Source: Marinobacter salinus | Lineage (GTDB): Bacteria; Pseudomonadota; Gammaproteobacteria; Pseudomonadales; Oleiphilaceae | Assembly: GCF_001854125.1 (NCBI RefSeq) | Contig: NZ_CP017715.1 | Coordinates: 2,914,001-2,978,000 of the forward strand | Direction of reading: 5' to 3' | Length of the DNA: 64,000 nt | Shown here: positions 8,606-17,713 of the stretch, piece by piece | Layout of the letters: every line of letters starts with the position of its first letter | Numbering within the stretch: the stretch's first letter is position 1 | Made by a program: the position numbers and the translations under genes | Notes under the pieces: model-generated | What the model saw: the letters and a program-made list of their open reading frames with translations, nothing else | What the model was told of the DNA's origin: nothing | Database searches by the model: none

Positions 8606-9343
8606 ATGAACCCAACCATCGAACTCCTGAAATCCCACCGTTCCATCCGGAAGTTCTCCGATCGCAAAATACCCCGCGAGCTGCTGCTGGAACTCATTCA
8701 GGCGGGCCAGAGTGCCGCCACATCCAACCACGTTCAGGCCTACTCGGTCATTCACGTGGTTAACCCGGAAAACCGTCAGAAAATTGCAGAGCTCGCCGGT
8801 GGTCAGACCTACATTGCCGAATGCTCGGATTTTCTGGTGTTCTGTGCGGACATGAAACGGTCCACGGAAGCGGCAGAAAGAGCGGGGGCTGAGGTCGTTC
8901 GCGGCATGACAGAGCAACTCGTGGTCGCCAGTGTCGACGCTGCCCTGATGGCCCAGAACGTCGCCATTGCCGCCGAGTCAGAAGGCCTGGGGTTATGTTA
9001 CATCGGCGGCATCCGGAACAACCCAGCCGAAGTGAGCGAGATTCTCCGCCTACCCGAGCATGTGTATCCGGTATTCGGAATGTGCATCGGCTACCCGGAC
9101 CAGAACCCAGAGGTTAAGCCTCGCCTGCCGGTCGAGACCATCCTGAAGGAGGACTATTACCAGGATGAACAGGATATAGCACAGGTCGCGGAGTTCGACA
9201 AAATCATGAACAAGTACTATCTGGAGCGCACCGGCGGCAACAAGGATACAAACTGGTCAGAGCAACTCAAACCCCTGTTTACCAGCAAACTGCGCCCACA
9301 CATGAAGGATTTCCTGCAGGGCAAGGGCTTCAAGATGCAGTGA
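8606..9343 (+). CDS. Oxygen-insensitive NADPH nitroreductase, NfsA-like
   Basis: This 245-residue FMN enzyme begins MNPTIELLKSHRSIRKFSD, the normal N-terminus of the NfsA/FRP nitroreductase group. LGLCYIGGIRNNPAEVSEIL and CIGYPDQNPEVKPRLP are also characteristic. GCGAGG lies before ATG 8606; the frame upstream to 8483 has no homologous character. These enzymes reduce nitro groups, quinones or flavins with NADPH. The roughly 120 bp in front of it hold a possible -35/-10 pair (TTGCGC-N17-TATCCT), so it may have its own promoter. Confidence 0.82.
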   Translation: MNPTIELLKSHRSIRKFSDRKIPRELLLELIQAGQSAATSNHVQAYSVIHVVNPENRQKIAELAGGQTYIAECSDFLVFCADMKRSTEAAERAGAEVVRGMTEQLVVASVDAALMAQNVAIAAESEGLGLCYIGGIRNNPAEVSEILRLPEHVYPVFGMCIGYPDQNPEVKPRLPVETILKEDYYQDEQDIAQVAEFDKIMNKYYLERTGGNKDTNWSEQLKPLFTSKLRPHMKDFLQGKGFKMQ

Positions 9344-9348
9344 ACGGC

Positions 9349-10089
9349 TCAGAGTAGTCGCTCGATTTCACGCCACAAACGCCGGTAAGCATCCGCAGCC
9401 ACCGAACCAGGCGCGATCAGTTCGACCGGCGTGCCTTCTTCACCCATTTTCTCGACCACACTGGCATTGGGAATAATGGTTTTCAGGCTCTTGGGTAAAT
9501 ACTCATCCTGGCCATCAATAAGGTCCCGATGGAGACTCTTCCGGCGGTCCGCCATGGAGTAAAAGGGGTGCAGCCGTGAAGGTTTCAGTTTTTTCTCCCT
9601 GGCAAACGCCTGCAACTGTCCCCAGCTATTGAGGGAAAGCCAGGTTGGTATAACCGGCACAAAAACGGCATCGGCGGCTTTCAGAACCTGTTCAGACAAA
9701 CGAGACAGCGAGGGCGGGCAATCCAGCACGACAAGGCTGGTTTCTTCGGAAAGCGGCGCCAGCCACTGCTTAATCAGGTTCGTGCTCTCATCCTGATCAA
9801 GTTTCACATCGAGATTTCGGAAGCTGGTATGAGAAGGAATGAAATCCAGGTTGGGATAACCGCTCTCATGGACAAATTCGGCGATCGGGGTCTTTCCTTT
9901 CAGGAGCGCAGACAGTTTCTGGCCCTTGATCATTTCCGCCCCGGCAAGGTACCAGCTCGATGCCCCTTGTGGGTCCAGATCCCAAAGCAGTGTTGAGTAG
10001 CCCGCCTGACTGGCCAGGTACGCAATATTGACTGCAGCGGCGGTTTTGCCCACGCCTCCCTTAAGACTGTAAAACGCGATCGTCCTCAC
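9349..10089 (-). CDS. ParA/MinD-family ATPase (orphan)
   Basis: This 246-residue P-loop ATPase has the deviant Walker A KGGVGKTAAAVN at residues 10-21 and a Walker B-like LVVLDCPPS. It begins MRTIAFYSLKGGVGK. No parB or parS-like partner is visible next to it, so it is an orphan ParA that may position a cellular cargo rather than segregate the chromosome. It converges with the nitroreductase gene 5 bp away. A terminator upstream separates it from the methyltransferase gene. Confidence 0.8.
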   Translation of the reverse strand: MRTIAFYSLKGGVGKTAAAVNIAYLASQAGYSTLLWDLDPQGASSWYLAGAEMIKGQKLSALLKGKTPIAEFVHESGYPNLDFIPSHTSFRNLDVKLDQDESTNLIKQWLAPLSEETSLVVLDCPPSLSRLSEQVLKAADAVFVPVIPTWLSLNSWGQLQAFAREKKLKPSRLHPFYSMADRRKSLHRDLIDGQDEYLPKSLKTIIPNASVVEKMGEEGTPVELIAPGSVAADAYRRLWREIERLL

Positions 10090-10114
10090 TTTCCCTCTCC
10101 TATCGTGCAGGCAT

Positions 10115-10139
10115 AAAAAAACCGGGGATGTCCCCGGTT
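10115..10139 (-). terminator. Rho-independent terminator for the methyltransferase gene
   Basis: On the minus strand AACCGGGG pairs with CCCCGGTT around a 4-nt loop and is followed by a T-run (the A-run at 10115-10121 on the plus strand). It lies downstream of the stop at 10263 and just upstream of the parA-like gene. Confidence 0.75.
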
Positions 10140-10262
10140 AAAGCATTCACACGATGCACAACACAATGCATGCTGTCCTGATGAGGGGTCATCCTAGTCC
10201 GATAACGGTGACAGTTTAATGACAAGCACCGGACCCGGCCATCAGACGTTCTGACCGGACAT

Positions 10263-11018
10263 TCAAATAGTGACCTTCTGCCACACAGTCAGTTCCGAAA
10301 AACTGTGCTGAAACTTGTTGCGGGTCTCGCGGATCACAAACGGCAGACTGCGCGGTTGGCCCAACATGCGGAAATGAGGCGCAAGCATGTTTCTCAGGCC
10401 ATCCAGCGTGGTGTAATCTTCCCCGTTTTTCTGAAACCCGCCAACCCAGTCCTCGATCGGAGTGTATTCCTCAAGCCAAGTATAAGGCGACGCAATGACC
10501 AGCAACCCGCCATCATTGATGCGCTCATGTATCGTTGTCAGGAAGGTCGATGGCTTGTACAGGCGATCAATCAGGTTAGCTGCGAGCACCAGATCGTAAC
10601 CACTAAACTGCGGCTTCAGATCGCAGGCATCCCCTTGATGAAAAGCCACCTGATCCACGGTCTGCTCAAGCTCCAGTCCCGCCAATGTGCGTTCATGATA
10701 GCTCACCAGCCTGCCTTCCTCCGGGCGCGCATAACGGACCACTTTCTGATCCGCCATCTCCTTACATTTCTGGATAAAGCTGGCCGAAAAGTCTATCCCG
10801 TCCACGTGGTCAAAATCTTTCGCCAGTTCGAACGTGGACCGCCCACAGGCACAGCCAATATCCAGGGCCTTACCCATGGATCGACCGTTCATCGCATCAA
10901 TACACGCCAGCGCCAGTTCTTTCGGAAAATTCGGCTCCCCATGCCACTGCTCTCCAAAATGGAACTCGCAGTACTGGGCAAGCGTCGTATCGTTTTCGTA
11001 ATAACCGCTCGGTTGCAT
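10263..11018 (-). CDS. SAM-dependent methyltransferase, OvoA C-terminal (4-mercaptohistidine N1-methyltransferase) type
   Basis: This 251-residue class I methyltransferase has the SAM-binding motif KALDIGCACGRSTFELA. It also has stretches that recall the methyltransferase domain of the ovothiol enzyme OvoA: YYENDTTLAQYCEFHFG, LVLAANLIDRLY, TIHERINDGGLL and SPYTWLEEYTPIEDWVGG. In OvoA that domain is fused behind a sulfoxide synthase; here it stands alone and no sulfoxide synthase gene is near. ATG 11018 was chosen because GGAGG lies 8 nt upstream; the upstream in-frame TTG lacks this. The family call is from recall of conserved stretches and the substrate is inferred. Confidence 0.75.
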   Translation of the reverse strand: MQPSGYYENDTTLAQYCEFHFGEQWHGEPNFPKELALACIDAMNGRSMGKALDIGCACGRSTFELAKDFDHVDGIDFSASFIQKCKEMADQKVVRYARPEEGRLVSYHERTLAGLELEQTVDQVAFHQGDACDLKPQFSGYDLVLAANLIDRLYKPSTFLTTIHERINDGGLLVIASPYTWLEEYTPIEDWVGGFQKNGEDYTTLDGLRNMLAPHFRMLGQPRSLPFVIRETRNKFQHSFSELTVWQKVTI

Positions 11019-11166
11019 TTTTTCGGCCTCCAAAGACGTGTATCAATGCTTCATCATACTCGCCAGCACTTTGAAAAGCGTAGGCGTATAATAAGCAGTG
11101 CATGTTATTCTTGAGAGCATTCGATAGCTCACTACGAATACCATTTATCTGCATGGACAACGGCCC

Positions 11167-11796
11167 ATGAGAATTGTCTGCATCTCCGACACCCACAACA
11201 TGCACCGACAAATAGAGGTGCCCGAGGGGGATCTTCTGATTCACGCCGGGGACTCCCTGGGCGTGGGCACACTGGAGGAGCTGGAAGATCTGGACAACTG
11301 GTTTGCGGAACAGCCGCACAGGCACAAAATACTCATTGCCGGCAATCACGACTGGTGTTTCCAGGATGAGCCCGCCGAAGCCAGAGAACTGGTGCGCCAT
11401 GCGCATTACCTGCAGGACAGTCCGCTCGAACTGGAAGGCCTCAAGTTCTGGGGCAGCCCCTGGACACCTGTCTTTTTTAACTGGGCCTTCAACCGCGAAC
11501 GGGGGCAGGCGATTGCCGAACGCTGGGCACAGATTCCCGACGACACCGATGTTCTGATTACTCATGGGCCGCCCGCAGGCATTCTCGACAGAATTATTTC
11601 ACCGACCGGCACTGTGCGGCCGGGCTGCGATGATCTCGCCCGAAAGGTTGAAACCCTCGCCCTCAGGCTCCATGTTTTTGGTCACATCCACGAAGACCAT
11701 GGTCAGGAACAAATCGGCAACTGCCTGTATGTCAATGCCAGCACATGCACTGGCAGCTACAAACCCCTGAACCCGCCGATTGTTATCGACCTCTGA
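11167..11796 (+). CDS. Calcineurin-like metallophosphoesterase
   Basis: This 209-residue protein carries the full metallophosphoesterase motif series in order: DTH (residues 8-10), HAGD, GNHDW, THGPP and GHIHEDHG. These residues bind the dinuclear metal centre. It belongs to the small MPPED/YfcE-like group of phosphodiesterases; the physiological substrate is not evident. The upstream ribosome-binding site is weak. It is followed 25 bp later by a flavin monooxygenase-like gene in the same direction. Confidence 0.82.
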   Translation: MRIVCISDTHNMHRQIEVPEGDLLIHAGDSLGVGTLEELEDLDNWFAEQPHRHKILIAGNHDWCFQDEPAEARELVRHAHYLQDSPLELEGLKFWGSPWTPVFFNWAFNRERGQAIAERWAQIPDDTDVLITHGPPAGILDRIISPTGTVRPGCDDLARKVETLALRLHVFGHIHEDHGQEQIGNCLYVNASTCTGSYKPLNPPIVIDL

Positions 11797-11821
11797 ATTC
11801 ACCCAAGTGCCCCGGAGCCCC

Positions 11822-12814
11822 ATGTCCAGACGACCCGATTATTCCCTGCTTGAACTTGCCTCTGTACGTGAGGGGGACTCCGTAGGCGCCACACTCGCCA
11901 ACAGTGTGGCCTATGCCCGACATGCGGAGGGTCTGGGCTTTAAACGCTTCTGGCTCGCCGAACACCACAACATGGAGGGCATCAGCAGCTCCGCCACATC
12001 TGTGCTGATCGGCCATATTGCTGGCCAGACCAATGTTATTCGGGTCGGCTCCGGAGGCGTCATGCTTCCCAACCACCCGCCACTGGTCATTGCGGAACAA
12101 TTTGGCACCCTCGAAAGCCTCTACCCCGGACGCATTGACCTGGGCCTCGGCCGGGCGCCCGGGACAGATCCTGTCACGGCTCGCGCGCTCCGCCGGGACG
12201 GCCTCGGTGCGGAACAGTTCCCGGAGGACGTGGCAACACTCCAGGCGTTGCTGGGCCCTTTGCGGCCAGGCCAGCCGGTCAAGGCCATCCCCGGTGCCGG
12301 CACCAATGTCCCGATCTGGTTACTGGGTTCAAGTCTTTACAGTGCCCAACTGGCTGCCATGCGAGGTCTGCCTTACGCCTTCGCCGGCCACTTTGCGCCG
12401 AGACTATACCGGGAAGCCCTGCGTGTTTACCGGGACAATTTCCAGCCTTCAGATCAGCTGGATAAGCCCTACGCCATGCTCGCAGTTCCTGCTGTGCCCG
12501 CCGAGTCAATGGATCAGGCAAAATTCCTCGCCACCACAAGTTACCAGCGCATTCTTGCCTTGTTCAGAGGCCAGCCTCTTTGGATGCGGCCACCCGTGGA
12601 ATCCATGAACGGCCTCTGGAATGCTGGCGAGAAGGCCAGCGTGCAGGACTTCCTGGCGCTTCAGCTACTGGGCGACGCGCATTCTCTGAAACGGCAAATA
12701 GACGACCTGCTCGCCACTGTCGATGTCGACGAGCTTATGTTCACGGTCGACATATACGATCCCGAGAAGCGCCGGCACGCCCTGGACATTCTCGCGGAAA
12801 CCCGCAGCAACTAA
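11822..12814 (+). CDS. LLM-class flavin-dependent oxidoreductase (luciferase-like)
   Basis: This 330-residue protein has the single-domain bacterial-luciferase-like fold. [39 protein letters not shown] and [14 protein letters not shown] are hallmarks of the YhbW-like subgroup. It probably uses reduced flavin and oxygen on an unknown substrate. ATG 11822 has CGGAG upstream and gives the standard N-terminus [10 protein letters not shown]. The stop codon overlaps that of the convergent peroxidase gene (CTAA serves both strands). Confidence 0.83.
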   Translation: MSRRPDYSLLELASVREGDSVGATLANSVAYARHAEGLGFKRFWLAEHHNMEGISSSATSVLIGHIAGQTNVIRVGSGGVMLPNHPPLVIAEQFGTLESLYPGRIDLGLGRAPGTDPVTARALRRDGLGAEQFPEDVATLQALLGPLRPGQPVKAIPGAGTNVPIWLLGSSLYSAQLAAMRGLPYAFAGHFAPRLYREALRVYRDNFQPSDQLDKPYAMLAVPAVPAESMDQAKFLATTSYQRILALFRGQPLWMRPPVESMNGLWNAGEKASVQDFLALQLLGDAHSLKRQIDDLLATVDVDELMFTVDIYDPEKRRHALDILAETRSN

Positions 12815-13350
12815 AGCACGGACTCGACGGCTCTGATCAACTCAGGGTCGTTCGGTGTCACCCGGCTTGGAAAGGCCTGGACTACCTCGCCATTGCGGTC
12901 CAGCACGTACTTGGAAAAATTCCAGCGCGGCGACTGGCTCTGCTCATTGATGTGCCGGAAGACCGGGTTGGCCTGGTCGCCGGTTACCGGCCCTGGCGCA
13001 ATCATGGTGAATGTGACTCCGAAATTCTTGAAACACACCGTCGCCGCTTCTTCTTCGGTTGCGGCCTCCTGACGAAAATCGTCACTGGCGAATCCAACAA
13101 CCACAAGCCCTTTGTCCCGGTACTTCTCATGCAGTGCTTCCAAGCCTTCAAACTGACCGGTGTAACCACAATGGCTCGCAGTGTTCACAACCAGCATCGG
13201 CTTGCCGGCGGAAACCTCACACAGATTGATATTCTGGCTGGAATGAAGCTTCCTCATCTCATGATCAAGGAACGCCGGGCACGCTCCCTCTGCGGCAAAG
13301 ACCGGAAAAGCCACCCAGGCAATCAGGCATCCAAAAAATAATCTGATCAT
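12811..13350 (-). CDS. Exported glutathione peroxidase-like thiol peroxidase
   Basis: This 179-residue protein has an N-terminal signal peptide ([20 protein letters not shown]) and a glutathione-peroxidase domain. The peroxidatic Cys is C61 in [11 protein letters not shown], and [12 protein letters not shown] supplies the conserved Trp/Asn region. It uses cysteine, not selenocysteine. Export implies peroxide removal in the periplasm. It converges on the luciferase-like gene with overlapping stop codons. Confidence 0.82.
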   Translation of the reverse strand: MIRLFFGCLIAWVAFPVFAAEGACPAFLDHEMRKLHSSQNINLCEVSAGKPMLVVNTASHCGYTGQFEGLEALHEKYRDKGLVVVGFASDDFRQEAATEEEAATVCFKNFGVTFTMIAPGPVTGDQANPVFRHINEQSQSPRWNFSKYVLDRNGEVVQAFPSRVTPNDPELIRAVESVL

Positions 13351-13444
13351 GCTCCAACTCCTTTCGTTAAATGGGATTTACGCCTGTACCCCGGTATTGG
13401 TTTAAAATTTGGTGTTAACACACACCCGCAAAAGAGCACTCGTC

Positions 13445-13984
13445 ATGACAACGCCCACCCTTCATGTTTTTCTCTCCCACGGCCTCGAGAGTGGGCCCGG
13501 AAGCACCAAAATCCAGGCCATGAAGCGCGCTGCGGAATCCTTTCCCGGAGTAACAGCCATTGCCATCGACCACAGGAGCACCAAAGACCCCGCCGCCCGA
13601 CTGAAGCAAATGGACGCCGCCCTGAAAGGCTCGAACGCCGATCCGGAACGAACCGTGCTCGCGGGCTCCAGCATGGGCGGCTGGGTGTGCGCTCAAACCA
13701 GCGCAATGCTGCCGGTGCTGGGGTGCTTCCTGCTGGCGCCAGCCCTGGCCCTGGAGAAATACCCTCAGTCCAGCCCGCGCATCAGGGCCCAGCATTCCCA
13801 GATCATTCACGGCTGGGATGACGACGTAGTGCCCGTGATGCCGGTGCTTGAACTGGCAAGGCAGCAGGGGCTGCCGGCACTGGCATTACCCGACGGACAC
13901 CGTCTCGAAAACAGTGTCGACCGGGTTGTCACCGAATTCCGCCTTTTCCTCGAAATATGTCGCTTCACTCTGAATAAGAAATGA
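13445..13984 (+). CDS. Small alpha/beta hydrolase (YcfP/YqiA-like)
   Basis: This 179-residue protein starts FLSHGLESGPGSTK and has the nucleophile elbow GSSMGGW. An acid at GWDDDVVPV and a histidine in DGHRLENS complete a Ser-Asp-His triad. Its length and lack of a lid fit small esterase-like hydrolases of the YqiA/YcfP type. ATG 13445 gives the family N-terminus; the frame from 13409 merely extends it without similarity. The substrate is unknown. Confidence 0.75.
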   Translation: MTTPTLHVFLSHGLESGPGSTKIQAMKRAAESFPGVTAIAIDHRSTKDPAARLKQMDAALKGSNADPERTVLAGSSMGGWVCAQTSAMLPVLGCFLLAPALALEKYPQSSPRIRAQHSQIIHGWDDDVVPVMPVLELARQQGLPALALPDGHRLENSVDRVVTEFRLFLEICRFTLNKK

Positions 13985-14065
13985 TTTCAGGAACTTGCAA
14001 TAACGTAAGAACCCAACAACAGATTCTCCTGATTTTCGTCATTTTCTTGCGAAAACCGCTTTGTT

Positions 14066-14093
14066 TTGCCAGTCTTTAATACCGTAATAATAA
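14066..14093 (+). promoter_or_regulatory. Possible sigma-70 promoter for teaABCD
   Basis: TTGCCA-N16-TAATAA lies in an AT-rich 142-bp intergenic region, about 33 bp before the teaA start. Matches are moderate and other A/T-rich hexamers are close, so the exact boxes are uncertain. Confidence 0.35.
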
Positions 14094-14126
14094 TTTTTAG
14101 TAAATAAACGAACGGAGAAAGCCCTG

Positions 14127-15155
14127 ATGAGCAGCATGAGTAAGTTCAGAAAACTGGCCGGAATTTCAGCGTTCGCATTTGTGGCCATGACCGCCGCTAA
14201 TTCCGCGAACGCCGACAACTGGCGTTACGCACATGAGGAGTATGAGGGCGACGTACAAGACGTATTCGCCTATAAGTTCAAAGAGTATATCGAGGAAAAT
14301 TCTGACCACACCCTGCAGATCTACCGCTTCGGCGAGCTGGGTGAGTCTGACGACATCATGGAGCAGACCCAGGCCGGCATTCTGAACTTTGTTAACCAGT
14401 CTCCCGGTTTCACCGGGTCTCTGATTCCCGAAGCACAGATCTTTTTCATTCCGTATCTGATGCCGACTGACATGGACACGGTCATCAAGTTTTTCCGGGA
14501 AAGTGAAGCGATCAACAAAGATTTCCCTGAGCTCTATTCCGAGAAAGGCCTGGAGCTTCTGAAGATGTACCCGGAAGGGGAAATGGTTGTCACGGTAGAC
14601 GAGCCGGTCACCAAGCCGGAAGACTTCAACAACAAGAAGATCCGGGTAATGACCAACCCGCTTCTGTCCGAGACCTACGCTGCTTTTGGCGCGACACCGA
14701 CCCCGCTGCCATGGGGTGAGGTCTATGGCGCCCTGCAGACCAACATGATCCAGGGCCAGGAAAACCCGATCTTCTGGATCGAGTCTGGCGGACTTTACGA
14801 AGTATCGCCGAACCTGGTTTTCACCAGCCATGGCTGGTTCACCACTGCGATGATGGCCAATCAGGATTTCTACAGCGATCTGTCTGATGCAGACAAAAAG
14901 CTGGTTCAGGACGCATCGGATTATGCGTTTGAAGAAATCATCGATCACATCGACGGCCTCGCCGAAGAAGCCCTGGCGAAGATCCAGAAAGCCAGTGACG
15001 AAGTGACCGTTACCCGCTTGAACGATGAACAGATTGATGCTTTCAAGGCCCGTGCGCCTCAGGTGGAAGAGAAGTTCATCGAAATGACTGGTGAAAGCGG
15101 CAAGGAGCTGCTGAACCAGTTCAAAGAAGATCTGAAACAAGTTCAGAGCAACTGA
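14127..15155 (+). CDS. teaA: Ectoine/hydroxyectoine TRAP transporter periplasmic binding protein TeaA
   Basis: This 342-residue DctP-family protein has a signal peptide cut after SANA, giving mature DNWRYAHEEYEGDVQDVFA. The mature chain matches my recollection of Halomonas TeaA almost residue for residue in several stretches: RFGELGESDDIMEQTQ, FVNQSPGFTGSLIP, IPYLMPTDMDTV and GQENPIFWIESGGLYEVSPN. It captures ectoines in the periplasm for uptake as osmoprotectants. GGAGA precedes ATG 14127. A strong hairpin follows the gene, and teaB, teaC and a universal stress gene complete the locus. Confidence 0.92.
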   Translation: MSSMSKFRKLAGISAFAFVAMTAANSANADNWRYAHEEYEGDVQDVFAYKFKEYIEENSDHTLQIYRFGELGESDDIMEQTQAGILNFVNQSPGFTGSLIPEAQIFFIPYLMPTDMDTVIKFFRESEAINKDFPELYSEKGLELLKMYPEGEMVVTVDEPVTKPEDFNNKKIRVMTNPLLSETYAAFGATPTPLPWGEVYGALQTNMIQGQENPIFWIESGGLYEVSPNLVFTSHGWFTTAMMANQDFYSDLSDADKKLVQDASDYAFEEIIDHIDGLAEEALAKIQKASDEVTVTRLNDEQIDAFKARAPQVEEKFIEMTGESGKELLNQFKEDLKQVQSN

Positions 15156-15169
15156 ACCTGAAGGAACAA

Positions 15170-15195
15170 TTCCCGCCAGCGTATGCTGGCGGGAA
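15170..15195 (+). promoter_or_regulatory. Perfect 11-bp hairpin between teaA and teaB
   Basis: TTCCCGCCAGC pairs perfectly with GCTGGCGGGAA around the loop GTAT. No T-run follows. Its position right after a binding-protein gene suggests it protects teaA mRNA so that TeaA is made in excess over the membrane subunits. That is an inference from similar operons. Confidence 0.65.
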
Positions 15196-15262
15196 GCTGT
15201 GCTAACCCCGCCCCGCCGGGGATTCCCACCGGCCGGGAGCGACATGCTCTGGAGCAGACCCC

Positions 15263-15856
15263 ATGTCCGAGAATTCCCCGGATCTTGAAGATGATACCGG
15301 AACCTACGAGTCCGGCCTGCCCGGGTTCCTGGGGACCATTGATGAAGTCATAGCCAAGACAGAGGCCGTCATGCTGGCGGTTGGCGTCATCCTCATGGCT
15401 ATCAATACATGCGTTAACGTTATTGCACGCTTTGTCTTCGGTGAAGGCCTGTTTTTCTCAGGTGAGATTAACCGGATTCTCATTATCCTGATTACCTTTG
15501 CAGGCATCGGCTACGCAGCCCGCCATGGTCGCCATATCCGTATGTCTGCAGTTTACGATGCGGTCCCGACCAAGGGGCGCAAAGCACTGATGATTTTCAT
15601 CGCCCTGTTTACATCAGTGGTGATGTTCTTCCTCTGTTACCACTCCTATGGATACGTCGAAACCCTCTACAGCCGTGGGCGAATTCTCCCTGCGCTGGGT
15701 TTTGAAATCTGGTGGATTTACGTCTGGGCCCCGGTGGGCTTTGCGATCACTGGTATTCAGTATTTTCTCACGGCCATCAAAAACCTCACCAGCAAGGATG
15801 TTTACCTCTCCACCGGTGTGATTGACGGCTACGCGGATAGTGAATCGGAAGTCTGA
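15263..15856 (+). CDS. teaB: TRAP transporter small membrane subunit TeaB (DctQ family)
   Basis: This 197-residue protein has four hydrophobic segments (about residues 35-55, 65-90, 105-130 and 150-170) as in DctQ proteins. VIARFVFGEGLFFSGEINRIL and FAGIGYAARHGRHIRMS are characteristic of the family. It forms the membrane complex with TeaC. It lies between teaA and teaC with 34 bp before teaC. Confidence 0.88.
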   Translation: MSENSPDLEDDTGTYESGLPGFLGTIDEVIAKTEAVMLAVGVILMAINTCVNVIARFVFGEGLFFSGEINRILIILITFAGIGYAARHGRHIRMSAVYDAVPTKGRKALMIFIALFTSVVMFFLCYHSYGYVETLYSRGRILPALGFEIWWIYVWAPVGFAITGIQYFLTAIKNLTSKDVYLSTGVIDGYADSESEV

Positions 15857-15890
15857 AACCTGCAGCTGCTTTAACAAAGGATAGAAAATC

Positions 15891-17174
15891 ATGGCAACTA
15901 TAATGATGGTGATCATGATCGGGCTGCTACTCCTGGGCTTCCCGATGATGGTTCCGCTGATCACGGGTGCGGTGGTCGGTTTTGTAATGATGTTTGATGG
16001 CTTTGGCCAGATGGGTACTTTTATCCAGCAAATGATGGGAGGAATCCGGCCCGCCTCCCTCATTGCCGTACCCATGTTTATTCTTGCCGCTGACATCATG
16101 ACCCGTGGACAGTCTGCGGACCGCCTGATCAATATGGTTATGGCGTTTATCGGGCATGTGAAGGGTGGCCTGGCCATCAGTACTGCAGCCTCCTGCACTC
16201 TGTTTGGTGCGGTTTCTGGCTCTACCCAGGCGACTGTCGTAGCCGTTGGCTCTCCGCTGCGGCCAAAACTGCTAAAAGCAGGTTATTCCGACTCGTTTTC
16301 ACTGGCCCTGATTATCAACTCCAGTGATATCGCATTTTTGATCCCCCCCAGTATCGGCTTCATCATTTACGGGGTTATATCCGGGACATCCATTGCCGAG
16401 CTCTTCATTGCCGGTATAGGCCCCGGCATCATGATTCTGGCCATGTTTTCACTCTACTGCCTGATCTATGCTTACGTTAACAAGGTTCCTACCGAGGAAA
16501 GGGCCAACTGGAAAGAACGGGGGGTCGCTGTCCGTGACGCGCTATGGCCACTGTTCTTCCCGGTTATCATTGTGGGCGGTATCTATGGCGGCATCTTCAG
16601 TCCCACAGAGGCTGCGGCTGTCTGCGTGCTGTACGCGTTCCTCCTCGAATTCGCGGTCTTCCGCTCACTGAAGTTGCCGGACATCTATCGGATTGCCAAG
16701 TCCACCGGACTGATTACCGCCGTGGTTTTTATACTGGTAGCGGTTGGAAACGGCTTTTCGTGGATTATCTCCTTTGCACAGATTCCTCAAGCCATACTCG
16801 AATCTGTCGGTGTTAATGAAGCTGGTCCGGTCGGCGTGCTGATCGCAATCTGTGTCGCCTTCTTCATCGCCTGCATGTTTGTTGATCCGATCGTGGTGAT
16901 CCTGGTGCTGACACCGATCTTTGCACCGGCGATTGAGGCGACCGGCCTGGACCCGGTACTTGTCGGGGTTTTGATTACACTTCAGGTTGCGATAGGCTCG
17001 GCTACGCCACCGTTTGGTTGCGACATATTTACCGCCATAGCCATATTCAAGCGGCCATACTGGGAAGTTATCCGCGGTACGCCACCGTTCGTCTTTATGC
17101 TCGTGGCTGCCGCAGGGTTGATCATCGCCTTCCCGCAGATTGCACTGTTCCTGCGTGACGTGGCGTTCCGCTGA
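15891..17174 (+). CDS. teaC: TRAP transporter large membrane subunit TeaC (DctM family)
   Basis: This 427-residue polytopic protein has about twelve hydrophobic segments. DctM-type motifs are SLIAVPMFILAADIMTRGQSA, GAVSGSTQATVVAVG and SDIAFLIPPSIGFIIYG. It is the sodium-coupled transport channel for ligand delivered by TeaA. AAAGGA precedes the start. The universal stress gene follows after 32 bp. Confidence 0.9.
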   Translation: MATIMMVIMIGLLLLGFPMMVPLITGAVVGFVMMFDGFGQMGTFIQQMMGGIRPASLIAVPMFILAADIMTRGQSADRLINMVMAFIGHVKGGLAISTAASCTLFGAVSGSTQATVVAVGSPLRPKLLKAGYSDSFSLALIINSSDIAFLIPPSIGFIIYGVISGTSIAELFIAGIGPGIMILAMFSLYCLIYAYVNKVPTEERANWKERGVAVRDALWPLFFPVIIVGGIYGGIFSPTEAAAVCVLYAFLLEFAVFRSLKLPDIYRIAKSTGLITAVVFILVAVGNGFSWIISFAQIPQAILESVGVNEAGPVGVLIAICVAFFIACMFVDPIVVILVLTPIFAPAIEATGLDPVLVGVLITLQVAIGSATPPFGCDIFTAIAIFKRPYWEVIRGTPPFVFMLVAAAGLIIAFPQIALFLRDVAFR

Positions 17175-17206
17175 AAGCTGTAGAGACCGATTTCAGGGAG
17201 AAGAAT

Positions 17207-17647
17207 ATGTTCAAAAAAATACTGGTGGCCGTTGACGGCTCAGAGTCTTCCTTTAAGGCCTTGGATAAGGCCATTGGACTTCAAAAGCTCATGGACGCCG
17301 AAATTTATCTGCTCTGTGTTTACAAACATCACAGCCTGTTTGAGGCGTCCCTATCGATCGGACGCCCTGAAGGAATGGACATTCCGGACAAGGTGCTGTC
17401 GGAGTACGCCAAAGACATCGTAGAGCATGCGAAGGTACAGGCTGCAGAACGTGGAGCCAAAGACGTCCGGGGTTTCGTAAAAGCGGGCAAACCCTCAAGA
17501 GTCATTGTTGAATTTGCCAAAGACAAAGGAGTAGATCTGATTGTGATCGGCACACAGGGCACACACAGCGGCAAGGATGGCATGTTTCTGGGGAGTGTTT
17601 CACACCGGGTAGCATCGAACGCAAAGTGCCCGGTCCTCGTGGTTTGA
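17207..17647 (+). CDS. teaD: Universal stress protein TeaD-like
   Basis: This 146-residue UspA-domain protein opens FKKILVAVDGSESSFKAL and has the ATP-binding motif GTQGTHSGKDGMFLGSVSHRV (G-2x-G-9x-G-S/T pattern). In Halomonas the teaABC genes are followed by teaD, an ATP-binding stress protein that restrains ectoine uptake. The same order here supports that role. GGGAG lies before ATG 17207, and a bidirectional terminator follows. Confidence 0.85.
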   Translation: MFKKILVAVDGSESSFKALDKAIGLQKLMDAEIYLLCVYKHHSLFEASLSIGRPEGMDIPDKVLSEYAKDIVEHAKVQAAERGAKDVRGFVKAGKPSRVIVEFAKDKGVDLIVIGTQGTHSGKDGMFLGSVSHRVASNAKCPVLVV

Positions 17648-17686
17648 GATCACCAGATTGGTGAAACCGAAAACCTGAAAGAAAAA

Positions 17687-17713
17687 GGGGGGCTATGCCC
17701 CCCTCCTTTTTTT
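17687..17713. terminator. Bidirectional rho-independent terminator
   Basis: GGGGGGC pairs with GCCCCCC around TAT. On the plus strand TCC and seven Ts follow, ending teaABCD. On the minus strand the stem is followed by a T-rich tract (the A-rich run at 17679-17686), ending the diguanylate cyclase transcript whose stop is at 17712. Confidence 0.85.
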
